Assembly: GCA_026261815.1 (NCBI GenBank)
Contig: JAMPIT010000481.1
Coordinates: 1,302,001 to 1,366,000 of the forward strand
Direction of reading: 5' to 3'
DNA: 64,000 nucleotides
Source: Monarcha castaneiventris obscurior
Lineage: Eukaryota; Chordata; Aves; Passeriformes; Monarchidae
Below the pieces are notes generated by a model. The model ran no database searches. It was not told the DNA's origin and saw only the letters and a list, made by a program, of their open reading frames with translations. Below are positions 60,941 to 64,000 of the stretch, piece by piece. Numbering within the stretch: position 1 is the first letter of the stretch; each line of letters starts with the position of its first letter. A program made the translations under genes and the position numbers.

Positions 60941-62010
60941 AATTCTCAGCATAATCTTCAAAACAGGATGTTTAAACGTGACCAATGCTCCACAAAGAGC
61001 ATGTTCTAACTCTTGTCTGACGCCTGCATTGCTTCCACTTCTGAGCAGCTTTATTTTCATTCCCCAGAGGAGTTGCATATAAAATAGATCATTTCAGTGT
61101 TACTCCATAATACGTTCTTATAACTGATACATTGTGTAAATAAAATGAAACATTAATAAAAATGGTTGGTGTCTATCTCCGGCTCTAATTTGAATACTTA
61201 GAGGCAGGGAAAAAAAAAAAAAACAAACCTCCTGGAAGTGATGCTAACAAATTTCACAAAAAAGGCACTAAGAAAATGTGAGCACTCCAGGAGAAGGTGG
61301 CCACACGGCCAATAAATCCTCTTCCTTAAGCCAACTAGTTGTTGTCTATAACATTCATAAAACTCTTTGCACAGAAGACCCTTGGTGATGAAGTAAACCA
61401 TCAATCTCCACTGCATTACTATTCATTTTCCGTGTGTGCTGAGAGCAAATGTCATTCAAGGCATTACAGTTCTCTCAAACTATATTAAAATACATAGTCT
61501 GATGTTATATCTCTTCGAGCCTCTCTGTTCATAAATTGTCGCTGCTGATTGGAACATAAAACATATTTTATAACGCCATAAAGCCCCAGAAGATACAAGA
61601 TCACTCATGTTTGTCTTTATGGCTCAATGTGTAGGACTTTGAGATGCTAAAGCATTGTGTATTTCATACCAGCAATGGCCAGGGCCCTGTGGAGAGGAAG
61701 CCTTAGACATTTCCATAAAACATTATTACCATATTCCTTGATGACTGAAGCACCTCTGTGCACAGAGCCTGAGCCCTTAACTTATGGACTGTAAATGGAT
61801 GAGTTTTCCCAATAAATCAGCTTTGTTTAGGAGCAGAGTTATCCTGTCCAACACTTAGCTTTGAATGTTACCTCCAGGTGTCAGAGTAATGATGACTTTT
61901 TTCATTCCTCCATTTTTCTCTTCTTCCTGATGTGGCTAAGAAAACTTCCTTTCTAGGGATAAGTCCCCTGAGAAGTTAGTGAGATATTTCAACATATTAG
62001 GAAATTAGAT
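60941..62010. promoter_or_regulatory. Candidate cluster of conserved noncoding elements
   Basis: About 1 kb of AT-rich, nearly repeat-free sequence; the only simple repeat is an A run at 61,210-61,223. It includes an AT-rich core at 61,140-61,160 and a long low-CpG stretch, 61,430-61,800, with TATTTTATAACGCCATAAAG near 61,564-61,583. No frame exceeds 72 codons. The length without coding potential or repeats suggests two or more enhancer-type elements. Confidence 0.3.
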
Positions 62011-62988
62011 CAGCTTCTCAGTGATGTTCTGTGGCTCCATCTAACCTGCTATTTCTGGATCCTCTTTGGGGAGCCTTGGCTATCACCTTCCAATGCACTG
62101 AGATGCTTCTGTGTGGAAGGAAATTTCCTGCCACCATCTCCTGCAATCCCTGCCCTTATGCCTCCCCAAGCTTCAATTCAGACCCTTTACACCCCGTTCA
62201 CTGCACGAGAGCAGTGCCAGGGCACCCCATCACTGATCCTTGTGCCGCCAGGATCACAAATCAGTGCCCAGAAAAACCAGGGTGGGGGCAAAGGCTGGGT
62301 TTGGACTTGAGGTTTTCTGCAGCACCCGATGGATTCAGAGACGACACTGCCGGGAGATGGATGCTGATTCTCAGGTGCCTGTCCATCCCCACAGCATCTG
62401 AAGGGTGGCATTTGGGGTGGAGAGAAAAGAAAGACCAAAAAATTTAAAAAATAGGGATGAAGGCTGCTGGCTGGCAAACAGACTGATTTGCCAAGAGAAT
62501 TGACAAACCCTTACAGTCTCCAGATATCCAAGCTCTCGGTATGAGAGCAGGGACACAACCCCATTCTGCTCTCAGGGAAAGGCCAAGGAGGTGACAGTGG
62601 CACAAATTCTCCAAAATATCTGAACCTTGGGACTGGCAGGCATAGCCACAACCTGCTCTGGCTCCAGTTTCCCAGACGGATTTGGGTGAGGATCCCAGCA
62701 GCCCTGCTGATCCAGCAGCTCAGCAGGACACCCTCATCCCATGTGCGCAGAGCTAAAGCCTTGGTATTCCAGTGGTTTCCTCTCTGCAGAAAGCTGTGCA
62801 GTATTTCCACCCATTTAAAGGTCTGTAAGAGGTCTCATCAAAGCCAGGTATAGTTTATATTGCAGATGGCTGCTGACATGATATAATCCACACTAACAGG
62901 CAGGCTGTTAAAGGTCAGAGTCTCACTTCACTTCTGTTATTAGCTTTGATGTTGGGAAGATGCTGAATTCCCTCCGTGTCTTTTTCTT
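62011..62988. other. No gene seen; possible 3' UTR of the neighbouring candidate exon
   Basis: If the minus-strand exon at 62,989-63,540 is real, the right part of this stretch would be its 3' UTR. Only a weak poly(A)-signal variant, TATAAA on the minus strand at 62,854-62,859, was found nearby. A 138-codon plus-strand frame at 62,031-62,447 is unrecognised. Confidence 0.35.
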
Positions 62989-63540
62989 TTAGAAGGAGAA
63001 AAGACACTGTTTACTGTCAGGCTCTTCATCAACATAATTGGTGGCTTCTCTGGAATCGCCCCTTTGCTCTAAAAAGCCCTGTAAATCAGCTGTAGGAAGC
63101 CTGGTCTTTGAAAAATCCTCGAGCGGAAGGGGAACATGAGCAGCGGTTTGCAGGATCGGCTCCATGTCTGTGCCAGATGTCTGCAGCAGGCAGGGGAGGC
63201 TGCAGCCTCCCTCATCCTGCATCCCTAAGCCGGCAAAACTGATCACAGCTTTAAGACATGGGCATACCAGAGCTTGCAGCAACTTTGGGGAGCCCCTCAG
63301 GAGCTGCTGCAAGCTCTGGATCAGGTTGGAATCTTGAGCTCCACGTGCTGCTTCCATGCACAGCGGGGATGCTGCTCCCGGCATGTGCGTGCCAGGCTGT
63401 AGCGTGGCTGCTCCAATGACCCCTGCCTGCTCCAGAGCCTCGGAGGTCCCTGAGGGAGCAGAGATCACTCCCGGCCATCCAGGCTGTGCAGCCGGACCTG
63501 CAGCACTAAAGCACAGCAGGCAAATATTCCTGGGAGCAGG
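62989..63540 (-). CDS. Candidate terminal coding exon, unknown protein
   Basis: Not a recognised family. On the minus strand an acceptor-like sequence, CACCTCGCTTTGCTCAG, ends at 63,541. From 63,540 the frame is open in phase 0 for 183 codons to TAA at 62,991-62,989. The upstream part is rich in Ala, Gly and Pro. Residues 72-92 (SNLIQSLQQLL and on) form a leucine-rich, probably helical stretch. The last 60 residues are acidic and charged with balanced composition and end CLFSF, which looks more like real protein than the other frames here. The frame continues past the acceptor to an ATG at 63,639, so an unspliced reading is possible. Against it: no upstream exon is seen within the window, the poly(A) signal is weak, and a strong plus-strand acceptor (TCTTTTTCTTTTAG, ending 62,992) overlaps the stop, so the conserved signal could lie on the other strand. 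Confidence 0.27.
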   Translation of the reverse strand, partial: PAPRNICLLCFSAAGPAAQPGWPGVISAPSGTSEALEQAGVIGAATLQPGTHMPGAASPLCMEAARGAQDSNLIQSLQQLLRGSPKLLQALVCPCLKAVISFAGLGMQDEGGCSLPCLLQTSGTDMEPILQTAAHVPLPLEDFSKTRLPTADLQGFLEQRGDSREATNYVDEEPDSKQCLFSF

Positions 63541-64000
63541 CTGAGCAAAGCGAGGTGCAATAAAGTGTTTGAGGGGTTGAAATGCCAGGGCCACTGTCCT
63601 TGGAGCCCACACAGGGCTGCATCCTGCCCAACCCCTCATCCCATCCCTTGCATCCCACTCAGCTGAATGGAGGCTGCGGAGCGGGAATCCCCCATCCTTT
63701 ATGCCACCCCCTTTCTAAACAGGACCCCAAAGGCAGTTTTTGTTGCTGAATCCCTTATTCAGAAATGATACCGACACTGCCCCAGCTTCCAGCTACCTGG
63801 GGGCTCCAGCTCCTGGAAAAAACTTCTCATCTAATCTCGAGCAAGAGACATTATCACCAAGTCCTTGGAAAGTCCCTGCTGACCTTGACCGGACCCCTGT
63901 GCGGACCCCAAAGCCATTCCCGACCGGGACACGGCAGGACGAGGCAGGGGCTGCCGGGCTGGTGCCACGCTGGGCTCTTTGATCTCAGCAATGGTGAGGC
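63541..64000. other. No gene seen; window edge
   Basis: GC-richer DNA, with CpGs near 63,893-63,945. An 80-codon plus-strand frame at 63,740-63,982 is unrecognised. Any exon upstream of the 63.0-63.5 kb candidate would lie here or beyond the window. Confidence 0.4.

Noticed and set aside
1..64000. CRISPR arrays, operons, integrons or prokaryotic defence systems
   Set aside because: CR1 elements, CpG depletion, the CpG island and the lack of long genes show this is vertebrate nuclear DNA; no direct-repeat and spacer pattern is present.
1..64000. Endogenous retrovirus or other full-length mobile element
   Set aside because: No LTR pair, primer-binding site, polyprotein frame or reverse transcriptase frame was seen; only CR1 3' fragments were found.

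Overview
The window reads as nuclear DNA from a bird. Three pieces match the 3' end of the avian CR1 LINE, all in the same orientation, with the typical text GGTTGGAAGGGACCTTAA (about 8,854-9,192, 20,689-20,737 and 35,836-35,945). Interspersed repeats are otherwise sparse, microsatellites are short, and CpG is depleted except in small islands. The long CR1 copy resembles neoavian/passerine copies from memory; the species cannot be fixed from the sequence alone.

No protein-coding gene can be identified with confidence. No open frame resembles a family I can name, and the longest ones (221-274 codons) come from a tandem repeat or a GC-rich island. The window is best read as a gene desert or the inside of very large introns. 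Many AT-rich blocks of 200-1,000 bp, free of repeats and rich in TAAT-type homeodomain motifs, octamers and TCF/LEF-type sites, look like the conserved noncoding elements found around developmental regulators. That reading rests on composition and motifs, because no alignment could be made.

Layout. 1-9 kb: unremarkable DNA, an AATAG/AATGG pentanucleotide repeat at 6.6 kb, an A-rich tract at 7.25 kb and the longest CR1 copy at 8.9 kb. 9.8-11 kb: two candidate regulatory blocks, one holding a CpG-dense patch. 12-23.4 kb: several more candidate blocks, the best at 22.8-23.4 kb. 23.5-36 kb: mostly anonymous, with a small CpG-dense patch at 28.7 kb. 36.1-36.9 kb: a possible 198-bp minus-strand exon followed by a candidate regulatory block. 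42.9-48.3 kb is the most structured part: a 12-bp pyrimidine repeat, a 39/44-bp minisatellite, a 72-bp pyrimidine tract ending in a good splice acceptor, a CpG island with degenerate GC-rich repeats, and a (GTTT)10 microsatellite. 49.8-62 kb: a run of candidate regulatory blocks, one with a palindromic T-box site pair. 63.0-63.5 kb: a minus-strand open frame of 183 residues behind a plausible splice acceptor, the best candidate for a real (terminal) coding exon.

No operon, CRISPR array, tRNA, rRNA or recognisable new system is visible. The items most worth testing are the 63-kb and 36-kb exon candidates, the CpG island at 45.6-46.2 kb, the minisatellite beside it and the T-box palindrome at 49.94 kb.
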